Assembly: GCF_001567565.1 (NCBI RefSeq)
Contig: NZ_LSSW01000030.1
Location: forward strand, 124,001 to 188,000
Reading direction: 5' to 3'
Length of the DNA stretch: 64,000 bases
Origin: Ectopseudomonas composti
GTDB lineage: Bacteria > Pseudomonadota > Gammaproteobacteria > Pseudomonadales > Pseudomonadaceae
Under the pieces are notes generated by a model. The model was not told the origin of the DNA. It worked only from the letters and a program-made list of their open reading frames with translations, and did no database searches. The position numbers and the translations under genes were made by a program. Positions 7,758 through 16,125 of the stretch are shown in pieces (positions within the stretch are counted from its first letter, which is position 1; every line of letters begins with the position of its first letter).

Positions 7758-10700
7758 ATGGCTTTTACCGATCCCTTCATCCGCCGTCCGGTGCTGGCCA
7801 CCGTGGTCAGCCTGCTGATCGTCCTGCTCGGCTTCCAGGCGTTCAGCAAGCTGACCATCCGCCAGTACCCGCAGATGGAGAACGCCCTGATCACGGTGAC
7901 CACCGCCTATCCCGGGGCCAACGCCGAGACCATCCAGGGCTACATCACCCAGCCGCTGCAACAGAGCCTGGCCAGCGCCGAAGGCATCGACTACATGACC
8001 TCGTCGAGCCAGCAGAACCTGTCCACCATCTCCATCTACGCACGCATCGGCGCCAACAGCGACCGCCTGTTCACCGAGCTGCTGGCCAAGGCCAACGAGG
8101 TCAAGAACCAGCTGCCGCAGGACGCCGAAGACCCGGTGCTGTCGAAAGAGGCCGCCGACGCCTCGGCGCTGATGTACGTCAGCTTCTACAGCGACGAGTT
8201 GTCCAACCCACAGATCACCGACTACCTGTCGCGCGTGATCCAGCCCAAGCTGGCCACCCTGCCCGGCATGGCCGAGGCGCAGATTCTCGGCAACCAGGTG
8301 TTCGCCATGCGTCTGTGGCTGGACCCGGTGAAGATGGCCGCCTACGGCGTCACCGCCGGTGACCTCAACAACGCGGTGCGCAAGTACAACTTCCTCTCCG
8401 CCGCGGGCGAGGTGAAAGGCCAGTACGTGGTGACCAGCATCAACGCCAGCACCGACCTCAAATCGGTGGAGGCCTTCGGCGCCATTCCGGTCAAGACGCT
8501 CGGTGACACCCGCGTGCTGGTGCGTGACATCGCCCGCGTGGAAATGGGCGCAGCCAACTACGACTCGATCAGCTCGTTCGACGGCATTCCCTCGGTGTAC
8601 ATCGCCATCAAGGGCACGCCGAGCGCCAACCCGCTGGACGTGATCAAGGAGGTGCGCAACGCCCTGCCGGAGCTGGAGGCGCAGCTGCCGCCGAACCTCA
8701 AGGTGGCCATCGCCTACGACGCCACGCTGTTCATCCAGGCGTCCATCGACGAAGTGGTGAAGACCCTGGCCGAAGCGGTGCTGATCGTCATCGTCGTGGT
8801 CTTCCTGTTCCTCGGTGCGTTCCGTTCGGTGTTGATCCCGGTAATCACCATTCCGCTGTCGATGATCGGCGTGCTGTTCTTCATGCAGCTGATGGGTTAT
8901 TCCATCAATCTGCTCACCCTGCTGGCGATGGTGCTGGCTATCGGCCTGGTGGTGGACGACGCCATCGTCGTGGTGGAGAACATCCACCGCCATATCGAAG
9001 AAGGCAAGACGCCCTTCGATGCCGCCATCGAGGGGGCGCGCGAGATCGCCGTGCCGGTGATCTCGATGACCATCACCCTGGCCGCGGTCTATGCCCCTAT
9101 CGGCTTCCTCGAAGGCCTGACCGGCGCCCTGTTCAAGGAGTTCGCCCTGACCCTGGCCGGTGCGGTGATCATCTCCGGCATCGTCGCCCTGACCCTGTCG
9201 CCGATGATGTGCGCCAAGCTGCTGCGCCACGAGGAGAACCCCTCGGGCCTGGCCCATCGTCTGGACCTGATCTTCGACCGACTCAAGCAGCGTTATCAGA
9301 AGATGCTGCACGGCACCCTCAACACCCGCCCGGTGGTGGTGGTATTCGGTGTGATCGTCATGGCGCTGATTCCGGTGCTGCTTTCCTTCACCCAGAGCGA
9401 GCTGGCGCCCGAGGAAGACCAGGGCATCGTGTTCCTCTTCGCCAACGCACCGCAGCCGACCAACCTCGATTACGTCAACGCCTACACCGACCAGTTCGTG
9501 GAGATCTTCAAGACCTTCCCCGAGTACTACTCGTCGTTCCAGATCAACGGCTTCGACGGCGTGCAGTCGGGTATCGGGGGGTTCCTGCTGACGCCCTGGA
9601 ACGAACGTAAACGCACGCAGATGGCGATCCTTCCCGAAGTCCAGGCCAAGCTCAACCACATCCCCGGCCTGCAGATCTTCGGCTTCAACCTGCCGTCACT
9701 GCCGGGTACCGGTGAAGGCCTGCCCTTCCAGTTCGTGATCAACACGCCGAACGACTACGAGTCGCTGCTGCAGGTGGCTGAGCGAGTCAAATCGCGCGCC
9801 CAGGAATCGGGCAAGTTCGCCTTCCTCAACATCGACCTGGCCTTCGACAAGCCGGAAATCGTCGTCGACATCGACCGCGAGAAGGCCGCGCAGATGGGCG
9901 TGTCCATGGAGGACCTGGGCACCACCCTGGCCAGCCTGCTCGGCGAGGGCGAAATCAACCGCTTCACCATCGACGGACGCAGCTACAAGGTGATCGCCCA
10001 GGTCGAGCGCGCCTATCGCGAGAACCCGAGCTGGCTGGATAGCTACTACGTGCGTAGCGAAAGCGGCGCCATGGTGCCGCTGGGCACCCTGATCAGCATC
10101 AGTGACCGCGCGCGGCCGACCAAGCTCAAGCAGTTCCAGCAGCTCAACTCGGCGATCATCGAAGGCGTGGCCATCGTCAGCCAGGGCGACGCCATCGACA
10201 CCATCACCGCCATCGCCCGTGAGGAAGCGCCGCGCGGCTACAGCTTCGACTATGCCGGGGCCTCACGGCAGTACATCCAGGAAGGCAGCGCGCTGTTCGT
10301 CACCTTCGCCCTGGCCCTGGCGATCATCTTCCTGGTGCTGGCGGCCCAGTTCGAAAGCTTCCGCGACCCGCTGGTGATTCTGGTGACCGTGCCGCTGTCG
10401 ATCTGCGGCGCACTGATCCCGATCTTCCTCGGCTTCTCGACCATGAACATCTACACCCAGGTGGGCCTGGTGACGCTGATCGGCCTGATCAGCAAGCACG
10501 GCATCCTCATCGTCGAGTTCGCCAACCAGCTGCGCCACGAAAAGGGCCTGCCGCTGCGCGAAGCCATCGAAGAGGCCGCCGCCATTCGCCTGCGTCCGGT
10601 GCTGATGACCACCGCAGCTATGGTCTTCGGCATGGTGCCGCTGATCTTCGCCACCGGTGCCGGCGCGGTGAGTCGCTTCGACATCGGCCTGGTGATCGCC

Positions 10701-10817
10701 ACCGGCATGAGCGTCGGCACGCTGTTCACCCTGTTCGTCCTGCCCTGTGTCTACAGCCTACTGGCCAAGCCGGATGCCAAACCGCAGGAACAGGCAGAGG
10801 TCTCGCCCGCGCACTGA
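7758..10817 (+). CDS. RND efflux transporter inner-membrane pump (HAE1 family)
   Basis: A 1019-residue proton-driven tripartite efflux pump subunit of the hydrophobe/amphiphile type (MexI/AcrB-like). It starts with the classic FIRRPVLATVVSLLIVLLG membrane helix. It has two large periplasmic loops, the TM4 proton-relay aspartates in GLVVDDAIVVVENIHRH, and the TM10 lysine in GLISKHGILIVEFANQ. Length and repeats match the family, with no truncation. Its adaptor is encoded immediately upstream. Substrates could include antibiotics, dyes or signalling molecules; sequence alone does not decide. Confidence 0.95.
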   Translation: MAFTDPFIRRPVLATVVSLLIVLLGFQAFSKLTIRQYPQMENALITVTTAYPGANAETIQGYITQPLQQSLASAEGIDYMTSSSQQNLSTISIYARIGANSDRLFTELLAKANEVKNQLPQDAEDPVLSKEAADASALMYVSFYSDELSNPQITDYLSRVIQPKLATLPGMAEAQILGNQVFAMRLWLDPVKMAAYGVTAGDLNNAVRKYNFLSAAGEVKGQYVVTSINASTDLKSVEAFGAIPVKTLGDTRVLVRDIARVEMGAANYDSISSFDGIPSVYIAIKGTPSANPLDVIKEVRNALPELEAQLPPNLKVAIAYDATLFIQASIDEVVKTLAEAVLIVIVVVFLFLGAFRSVLIPVITIPLSMIGVLFFMQLMGYSINLLTLLAMVLAIGLVVDDAIVVVENIHRHIEEGKTPFDAAIEGAREIAVPVISMTITLAAVYAPIGFLEGLTGALFKEFALTLAGAVIISGIVALTLSPMMCAKLLRHEENPSGLAHRLDLIFDRLKQRYQKMLHGTLNTRPVVVVFGVIVMALIPVLLSFTQSELAPEEDQGIVFLFANAPQPTNLDYVNAYTDQFVEIFKTFPEYYSSFQINGFDGVQSGIGGFLLTPWNERKRTQMAILPEVQAKLNHIPGLQIFGFNLPSLPGTGEGLPFQFVINTPNDYESLLQVAERVKSRAQESGKFAFLNIDLAFDKPEIVVDIDREKAAQMGVSMEDLGTTLASLLGEGEINRFTIDGRSYKVIAQVERAYRENPSWLDSYYVRSESGAMVPLGTLISISDRARPTKLKQFQQLNSAIIEGVAIVSQGDAIDTITAIAREEAPRGYSFDYAGASRQYIQEGSALFVTFALALAIIFLVLAAQFESFRDPLVILVTVPLSICGALIPIFLGFSTMNIYTQVGLVTLIGLISKHGILIVEFANQLRHEKGLPLREAIEEAAAIRLRPVLMTTAAMVFGMVPLIFATGAGAVSRFDIGLVIATGMSVGTLFTLFVLPCVYSLLAKPDAKPQEQAEVSPAH

Positions 10818-10821
10818 CCGA

Positions 10822-10876
10822 GCCTGTGGGAGGCGCTTCAGCGGCGACTGTCGCGGCTGAAGCCCCTCCCACAGGC
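10822..10876. repeat. REP-type palindrome after the RND pump gene
   Basis: GCCTGTGGGAGGCGCTTCAGC and its near-complement GCTGAAGCCCCTCCCACAGGC form a long imperfect hairpin just after the pump stop codon. Another copy of the same family lies at 58120-58183 with the arms in the opposite order. This is a Pseudomonas REP (repetitive extragenic palindrome) family. Confidence 0.85.
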
Positions 10877-10929
10877 CGCCTTATCGCCAGCATCGATTCA
10901 CGCAAACGACAGAAGGTCGCAATTAACCC

Positions 10930-10961
10930 TTGCTATTTATGTAATAGGAATTATTCTCAGT
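10930..10961 (+). promoter_or_regulatory. Fur-type box over a sigma-70 promoter
   Basis: AATAGGAATTATTCTCAGT (10943-10961) closely resembles Pseudomonas Fur boxes, with the GAATTATTC core and AT-rich flanks. It overlaps a plausible promoter: TTGCTA (10930-10935), 16 bases, TATTCT (10952-10957). Iron-loaded Fur would block this promoter, so the small gene at 10990 should be induced on iron starvation. Confidence 0.65.
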
Positions 10962-10989
10962 TACGTAATGACGGCCAAGGAGACCTGCC

Positions 10990-11220
10990 ATGACCTACCT
11001 GATCGATGCCTGGCTGGACCGCCCGCATCCCTACCTGCGCATCCTCAACCGCGAAACCGGTGAAGTCTGCGCCATGCTCGAAGAAGAAGCGCTGGACGAG
11101 CTGCGCGACCAGGGCGACCTGGATCTGCACGAACTAAGCTCCAGCGAACCCAGCGTGCTCAAGGAGCTGGTGCGCAGCCTGTTTCTGTTCTGCTATGCCC
11201 GGGCCTTGCGCCCGGCCTGA
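10990..11220 (+). CDS. Small hypothetical protein, probably iron-regulated
   Basis: A 76-residue acidic protein with no signal peptide (MTYLIDAWLDRPHPYLRILN...). It has a ribosome site (AAGGAGA) 7 bases before the ATG, a Fur-like operator upstream, and its own strong terminator, so it is a genuine monocistronic gene. No domain is recognised. P. aeruginosa also has small Fur-repressed proteins of unknown function, but I cannot confirm homology from memory. A role in iron sparing or iron-limited stress is inference from the operator only. Confidence 0.8.
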   Translation: MTYLIDAWLDRPHPYLRILNRETGEVCAMLEEEALDELRDQGDLDLHELSSSEPSVLKELVRSLFLFCYARALRPA

Positions 11221-11225
11221 AAACA

Positions 11226-11260
11226 AAACGGCCCTTCTACTCAGCAGAAGGGCCGTTTTG
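11226..11260 (+). terminator. Strong intrinsic terminator
   Basis: AAAACGGCCCTTCT (11226-11239) and AGAAGGGCCGTTTT (11247-11260) form a perfect 14-bp stem with a 7-base loop, with A-rich and T-rich ends. It follows the 76-residue gene directly and could work in both directions. Confidence 0.9.
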
Positions 11261-11324
11261 TATGTACGCAGACTGGCAGCGGTTCATCCGCCCCGCCGCT
11301 GTCGCAGCGATGGACAAAAACAGC

Positions 11325-11373
11325 GTTGTCCACCCTAGACACTGCAACGCAAACGGGGCGTAGGGTGGACGAC
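11325..11373. repeat. Short inverted repeat
   Basis: GTTGTCCACCCT (11325-11336) and AGGGTGGACGAC (11362-11373) are near-perfect inverted repeats (11 of 12) in the gap between the small gene's terminator and fklB. GCGATGGA...GGACAAAAACAGC-like strings also recur on both sides (near 11307-11324 and 11397-11416), suggesting a decayed REP-like unit. Confidence 0.6.
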
Positions 11374-11437
11374 GCCTCACCCGTCCACCATCACCGCGAT
11401 GGAGGACAAAAACAGCCTCGCCTCCTAACGATTACGC

Positions 11438-12067
11438 TTACAGAATGTCGAGCAGCTCGACATCAAATACCAGCACGCTGTGCGGCGGGATGCTGCCGAC
11501 GCCCTGGGCGCCGTAAGCCAGCTCGCTCGGCACGTGCAGGCGCCACTTGCTGCCGGTGTTCATCAGTTGCAGCGCCTCGACCCAGCCTGCAATCACGCCA
11601 CCGACCGGGAATTCAGCCGGCTGGCCGCGCTCGTAGGAGCTGTCGAATACGGTGCCGTCGATCAGCGTACCGTGGTAGTGAACACGTACCTGATCCTCGG
11701 CCGAAGGCTTGGCACCCTCGCCTGCCACCAGCACTTCGTATTGCAGGCCAGAGGCCAGAACGCTCATGCCGTCACGCTTGGCATTCTCGGCCAGGTAAGC
11801 ACGACCTTCACCGGCGGCGGCTTCGGCCTTGGCGGCAGCTTCGGCCTGCATGACTTCGCGGATCACCTTGAAACTGGCGCCCAGCTCGGCTTCGGAAACG
11901 CGGCTGGCCTGGCCGGTGAAGGCGTCGGTCAGACCGGCGAGGATGGCCTGCAGATCGACACCTGGCGGCGGGTTGTCGCGCAACTGACCACCGAGTTGAC
12001 GACCGATGCCGTAGCTGACGCGACCTTCATCGGAGGACAGATCGGGGCTGAAGTTGAATTCGGACAT
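11438..12067 (-). CDS. fklB: FKBP-type peptidyl-prolyl cis-trans isomerase
   Basis: A 209-residue prolyl isomerase. Residues 1-100 form the helical dimerisation domain with a repeated Ala/Glu-rich helix. Residues about 115-209 are the FKBP fold, with conserved VHYHGTLIDGTVFDSSYERGQPAEF, GWVEAL and LAYGAQGVG motifs. No signal peptide is seen (MSEFNFSPDLSS...), so it is FklB-like and cytoplasmic rather than FkpA-like and periplasmic. It is transcribed alone and helps folding by isomerising X-Pro bonds. Confidence 0.93.
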   Translation of the reverse strand: MSEFNFSPDLSSDEGRVSYGIGRQLGGQLRDNPPPGVDLQAILAGLTDAFTGQASRVSEAELGASFKVIREVMQAEAAAKAEAAAGEGRAYLAENAKRDGMSVLASGLQYEVLVAGEGAKPSAEDQVRVHYHGTLIDGTVFDSSYERGQPAEFPVGGVIAGWVEALQLMNTGSKWRLHVPSELAYGAQGVGSIPPHSVLVFDVELLDIL

Positions 12068-12265
12068 GAAAGGCTCCGCTTGGGGCTGTGAAAAAGGCCG
12101 GCCAGCCTAGCACAGAACATTGAGCCAACGGACACCCGCCCTAGCGCCCATCCATGCAGCGCGCTTGATCCTGCGCAATATCTACTACCTTTAGCTAAGC
12201 CTTGCTTAAGAAAAGCCCTGATATCATATAGACATCACTCCGTTCGCCCAGCAGGAGCGCGCGTC

Positions 12266-14755
12266 ATGCAAAACGGCTCTCGAGTCAGTCTTCGGACCTG
12301 GATATGGCGCGCTTTCGTACAGACGGCCCTGATCCCACTGATTCTGGTGGAGACAGTACTGATCAGCGTCTACCTGATCACCAACGTGTCCATCCGCGAC
12401 GCGCAGATAACCCACCTGCGCGAGACAGCCCTGAACGATCTACAGGCGGCCGCCAGCCAGGAAGCCCACCTGGTCGAGAGTGAGCTCGGCCATGTCGCCC
12501 GCCTCACCAGCACCTATGCATCCCTTGCCCAGGAAACGCTGAACGACAACCAGCCAGTCGCCCCGGCAGAACTGGCAGTGACTCCCAGTGGCGTGCGCTA
12601 CAGCCCTCGCGATGACGGCGGCGCGGCGTCCTTCTACTCCAACGCCACGCCGCTGGAGAAACAGGATCTGCTCAAAGTCGCGCGCCTTGCCGCCCTCGAC
12701 CCGCTGATGCGTGAAACCGTACAGCAGAATCCGCTGGTCGCCAGCATCTATTTCAACAGCTGGGACAGCTACAACCGCATCTATCCCTGGTTCGACACGC
12801 CAGCCCAGTATCCCCACGACATGGTGATCCCGGACTACAACTTCTATTACCTGGCGGACGCCGAGCACAACCCCGATCACAAGGTGGCCTGGACCGACGT
12901 CTACCTCGACCCGGCCGGCCAGGGCTGGATGCTCTCGGCCGTTGCGCCGGTGCTGCGCGGCGACTTCCTCGAAGGTGTGGTGGGCCTGGACATCACCGTC
13001 GGCAAACTGCTCGAGCACATCCAGAGCCTCGATGTGCCCTGGGACGGTTATGGGGTCATCGTCAGCAACGAGCTGAACATCATGGCCCTGCCGCCGGCCG
13101 GTGAAGACGACTTCGGCCTGGATGAGCTGACCACCCACTCCTACGACGAGGCCATCAGCTCGGAGCTGTTCAAACCCGAAGACTTCAACCTGGGCAAACG
13201 TGCCGATACCGAAGGCCTCGCCAAAGCCATTGCGCGCCAGGACAACGGCGTGCTCTCCGTCCGCCTCAACGGCCGTCCACATCTGGTGGCCTGGTCAACG
13301 ATTCCAGCGACCCGCTGGCACCTGCTCACCGTGGTTGACGAGGCTGAAGTCTTCAGCCAGACCAACGAACTGGCCAGCCACTACCGCGATATCGGTTACC
13401 TGTTGATCGGCGGTCTGGTGCTGTTCTACGTGGTGTTCTTCGCCTTCATGTGGGGCCGCGCCCGCGAACTGACCGAGCGCTTGCGCAAACCCATTGGCGG
13501 CATCGTCGCCATGCTTCGCGAGATTGGCGAGGGCAACTGGAAACCCAAGCGCCCGGCAACCACCATCACCGAACTCGAAGCCATCATCGATGACGTCGAG
13601 GCCATGGGCCAGCGCCTGGAACGCAGCGCCACCCAACTGCAGCGCGCCAGCCGCGAGGCCCAGGAAGCCAGCCGAGCCAAGAGTCAGTTCATTTCCAGCA
13701 TGAGCCATGAGCTACGCACCCCCCTCAATGCGATTCAGGGCTTCGCTCAACTGATGCGCATGCAGCAAGGTCCGCAGACGCAGCAAGACACCGACTACCT
13801 CGAAGAAATTCTGCTCGCCAGTCGCCACCTCAATCAGCTGGTGGGCGACATCCTCGACTGGTCGAGCCTGCAGAGCGAACAACCACGCCTGGAAATGAGC
13901 AAGGTCGACGCCGTTGCCCTGATGAACGAGTGTGCTGATCTGGTCGCCCCGGAAATCGAAGCTCATGGCCTGACGCTCGAGTTGTCACTGCCCGAAGGCA
14001 CGCTGCCGGTGCTGGCGGACCAACGACGCCTACGCCAGGTGCTGCTCAACCTGCTGTCCAATGCCATCAAGTACACCCCGGCTGGCAGCATCAGCCTGAG
14101 CTGCACCGAGCATGGCGGGCGTGTACGACTGATGGTCAGCGACACCGGCATGGGCATCTCCAGTGAGCTGCAGCCGCTGCTGTTCGAGCCCTTCCAGCGC
14201 CTCGGCCAGGAGAACGGTGCCATCCAGGGCACTGGAATTGGCCTGTCGTTGTGCAAGGAATATGCAGCCTTGATGAATGGCGAGATGGGTCTGCACAGCC
14301 AGCCGAACCAGGGCAGCCAGTTCTGGATAGACCTGCCGCGCTATGTTGCCCCCCTCCAACCTGAAGTGGCCGAAGTGACGCAACACCAGGCCTGCGTCTA
14401 TCACGGCGACCTCGACAGCAGCAACCGCGAGGTGGTCAGACAGGCGCTGGCGGATATCGACCTGCAGCAGTTCGAGGATGGCCACCAGCTGCTGACGGCG
14501 CTCCACACCCGGCGCCCTGACGCGCTGCTCCTGAGTGTCGACCTGAACGGCCTGGACGGCCGTGACCTGCTGCGCACCCTGCACCAGAGCGCAGAGCTGG
14601 CGGACCTGCCAGTCATACTGCTGAGCCGTGAAGACCAGTTGCAGGAGCTGGTCGGCCTGGGCGCCAGCGCCCTGCTTGGCGTACCGATCGACCCCAACGA
14701 ACTGCACCAACTGATCTACGACCTGACCGGCAAGGAGGCAAGTGATGCTGTCTAA
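12266..14755 (+). CDS. Hybrid sensor histidine kinase with a degenerate receiver
   Basis: An 829-residue inner-membrane kinase. Membrane helix 1 (about 13-35) is followed by a periplasmic Cache-like sensor (about 40-370), membrane helix 2 (about 375-397), a coiled coil, HisKA with H481 in SMSHELRTPLNA, and HATPase (about 590-690, GTGIGLSL). The C-terminal receiver-like domain (about 705-825) has S757 where the phosphoryl-accepting Asp should be, and the N-terminal acidic pair is lost (YHGDLD). It therefore probably cannot be phosphorylated there. It overlaps the HD-GYP regulator by 11 bases, its likely partner. A close sensor-domain paralogue lies at 33966-36881. An AGGAG precedes the ATG. 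Confidence 0.93.
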   Translation: MQNGSRVSLRTWIWRAFVQTALIPLILVETVLISVYLITNVSIRDAQITHLRETALNDLQAAASQEAHLVESELGHVARLTSTYASLAQETLNDNQPVAPAELAVTPSGVRYSPRDDGGAASFYSNATPLEKQDLLKVARLAALDPLMRETVQQNPLVASIYFNSWDSYNRIYPWFDTPAQYPHDMVIPDYNFYYLADAEHNPDHKVAWTDVYLDPAGQGWMLSAVAPVLRGDFLEGVVGLDITVGKLLEHIQSLDVPWDGYGVIVSNELNIMALPPAGEDDFGLDELTTHSYDEAISSELFKPEDFNLGKRADTEGLAKAIARQDNGVLSVRLNGRPHLVAWSTIPATRWHLLTVVDEAEVFSQTNELASHYRDIGYLLIGGLVLFYVVFFAFMWGRARELTERLRKPIGGIVAMLREIGEGNWKPKRPATTITELEAIIDDVEAMGQRLERSATQLQRASREAQEASRAKSQFISSMSHELRTPLNAIQGFAQLMRMQQGPQTQQDTDYLEEILLASRHLNQLVGDILDWSSLQSEQPRLEMSKVDAVALMNECADLVAPEIEAHGLTLELSLPEGTLPVLADQRRLRQVLLNLLSNAIKYTPAGSISLSCTEHGGRVRLMVSDTGMGISSELQPLLFEPFQRLGQENGAIQGTGIGLSLCKEYAALMNGEMGLHSQPNQGSQFWIDLPRYVAPLQPEVAEVTQHQACVYHGDLDSSNREVVRQALADIDLQQFEDGHQLLTALHTRRPDALLLSVDLNGLDGRDLLRTLHQSAELADLPVILLSREDQLQELVGLGASALLGVPIDPNELHQLIYDLTGKEASDAV

Positions 14756-15815
14756 TGGCTTTAACCATTCACGGGTGGTCATCGTCGATGACGTGGTCGC
14801 CAACAGCCGCCTGCTGGAGTCCAGTCTCAAGGCCTTCGGCTTGCGCGACACCATCAGTTTCTCCGATTCGGCAGCGGCGCTGGAGTGGTTGCAGCACAAC
14901 GCCTGGAACCTGCTGCTGCTCGACCTGGACATGCCGGCGCCAAACGGATTCGACATCCTCCGCGCGCTGGCCGACCGTGACCGCAGCAGCAACCCGATCA
15001 TCATCATCACCGCGTTGAACGACAGCGTCAGCCGCCGCACAGGCCTGGAGCTGGGTGCCAACGACTACCTGAGCAAACCGGTCGACCTGCCCGAGGTGAT
15101 CCTGCGCGTACGCAGCAACCTGCAACTGAGCCAGGCCAGCCTGGCCCTGAATGAAGCCAACACGACGCTGGAGCGGCGCGTGCATGAGCGCACTGCCGAG
15201 CTCAGCCAGAGCTATGGCGCCGTGGTGCGCACCCTGGCACGTGCTGCCGCTTACCGTGACAGCGATACCGGCAACCATATCCTGCGCATCGGCGAGTCCG
15301 CCGCATTGATCGCCAAGACCTACGGCATGAACGCCGACTGGGTCGAACTGATTCGCCAGGCCGCGCCCATGCACGACGTCGGCAAGATCGGCATTGCCGA
15401 CGAGATTCTCCTCAAGCCTGGCCCACTGACCGAAGCCGAACGCTCGTTGATGCAAGAACATCCCCGGATCGGCCATTCGATCCTGTTCGACCAGCATGCC
15501 TCGGAGCTGACCGCTCTGGCTGCGGAAATCGCCCTGAACCACCACGAAAAGTGGGACGGCAGCGGTTACCCCCGCGGCCTGAGCGGTGAGGACATTCCGC
15601 TTTCCGGACGCATCGTCGCCATATGCGACGTCTACGATGCCTTGCGCATGCCTCGCCCCTACAAGGCACCCTGGCCGCAGGAAAAGGCAAGAGCCTACAT
15701 CCGCGAACAATCGGGCAAGCACTTCGACCCCACTCTGGTCGACCTGGTCGAGGGCCTGTACGAGCAGATGGAAACGCTGCAGCATGACTTCAGTGATCAC
15801 CCGCTGGCCGAGTGA
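14745..15815 (+). CDS. Response regulator with HD-GYP c-di-GMP phosphodiesterase domain
   Basis: A 356-residue two-domain regulator. The receiver (about 5-120) is complete: VDD near the start, D60 in LLLDLDMP, and K in YLSKPVD. A short coiled coil leads to an HD-GYP domain with H210-D211 in MHDVGKIGI and G274-Y275-P276 in GSGYPRG. HD-GYP enzymes hydrolyse cyclic di-GMP, so phosphorylation by the upstream kinase probably tunes local c-di-GMP. The start at 14745 has AAGGAGG 6 bases upstream; a GTG at 14742 is less likely. Translational coupling with the kinase is expected from the overlap. Confidence 0.93.
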   Translation: MLSNGFNHSRVVIVDDVVANSRLLESSLKAFGLRDTISFSDSAAALEWLQHNAWNLLLLDLDMPAPNGFDILRALADRDRSSNPIIIITALNDSVSRRTGLELGANDYLSKPVDLPEVILRVRSNLQLSQASLALNEANTTLERRVHERTAELSQSYGAVVRTLARAAAYRDSDTGNHILRIGESAALIAKTYGMNADWVELIRQAAPMHDVGKIGIADEILLKPGPLTEAERSLMQEHPRIGHSILFDQHASELTALAAEIALNHHEKWDGSGYPRGLSGEDIPLSGRIVAICDVYDALRMPRPYKAPWPQEKARAYIREQSGKHFDPTLVDLVEGLYEQMETLQHDFSDHPLAE

Positions 15816-15829
15816 CGTTCGGCGACCGC

Positions 15830-15963
15830 AACCTGGTGATCGCCGGCGCCACCGAACAGCAGGTCCATTCGCCCGCGAAGTGGACCGCAGCCTGGTCAAC
15901 ACTCGCGCCCTGTCGAGCCTGACTGCCAACATGCGGGGCATGCTCGCGCTCGCTCAGGCCTGA
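15830..15963 (+). pseudogene. Frameshifted C-terminal remnant of a methyl-accepting chemotaxis protein
   Basis: This stretch encodes VIAGATEQQ in one frame (from 15836) and REVDRSLVNTRALSS in another (from 15874). Together they match the C-terminal signature of chemoreceptors, normally (A)TEEQ...REVDRNLVNIRDLS. A frameshift near 15865-15874 separates the parts, and the rest of the receptor is absent. The second frame ends at TGA 15961-15963. It is a decayed fragment, probably left by a deletion that brought the kinase operon next to the photolyase operon. Confidence 0.7.
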
Positions 15964-15996
15964 ACCTTCACAGTCGGTGCCCGGAACTGAGGCCGC

Positions 15997-16125
15997 TCAG
16001 CGCGAGCGCCGGCAGCGCTCCGAGCAGTAGCGCACCTCCTCCCAGCAGCGCGTCCACTTCTTGCGCCAGATGAACGGCAAGCCGCAGACCGCACAGGTTT
16101 TCACCGGCAACTGGCTCTTGCTCAC
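15997..16125 (-). CDS. DUF2256 small zinc-finger-like protein
   Basis: A 42-residue protein, MSKSQLPVKTCAVCGLPFIW followed by a basic C-terminal half. Cysteines in TCAVC (C11, C14) and near the C-terminus (RCWEE, RYCSERC) suggest a metal-binding knuckle. This matches the DUF2256 family, which is commonly found beside cryptochrome/photolyase genes. It starts at a GTG that overlaps the photolyase stop in the string GTGA, so it is translationally coupled. Its function is unknown; a role with the photolyase is inferred from the linkage. Confidence 0.88.
   Translation of the reverse strand: MSKSQLPVKTCAVCGLPFIWRKKWTRCWEEVRYCSERCRRSR

Noticed and set aside
7590..9659. 689-codon minus-strand frame opposite the RND pump gene
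   Set aside because: Its composition is His/Gln/Gly/Asp-rich, typical of antisense translation of GC-rich DNA, and it runs into an intergenic palindrome.
15586..15963. 125-codon plus-strand frame ending in the chemoreceptor tail
   Set aside because: Its first half overlaps the HD-GYP gene in the wrong frame. Only the last 30 codons resemble a chemoreceptor, so I report a frameshifted remnant instead of a gene.
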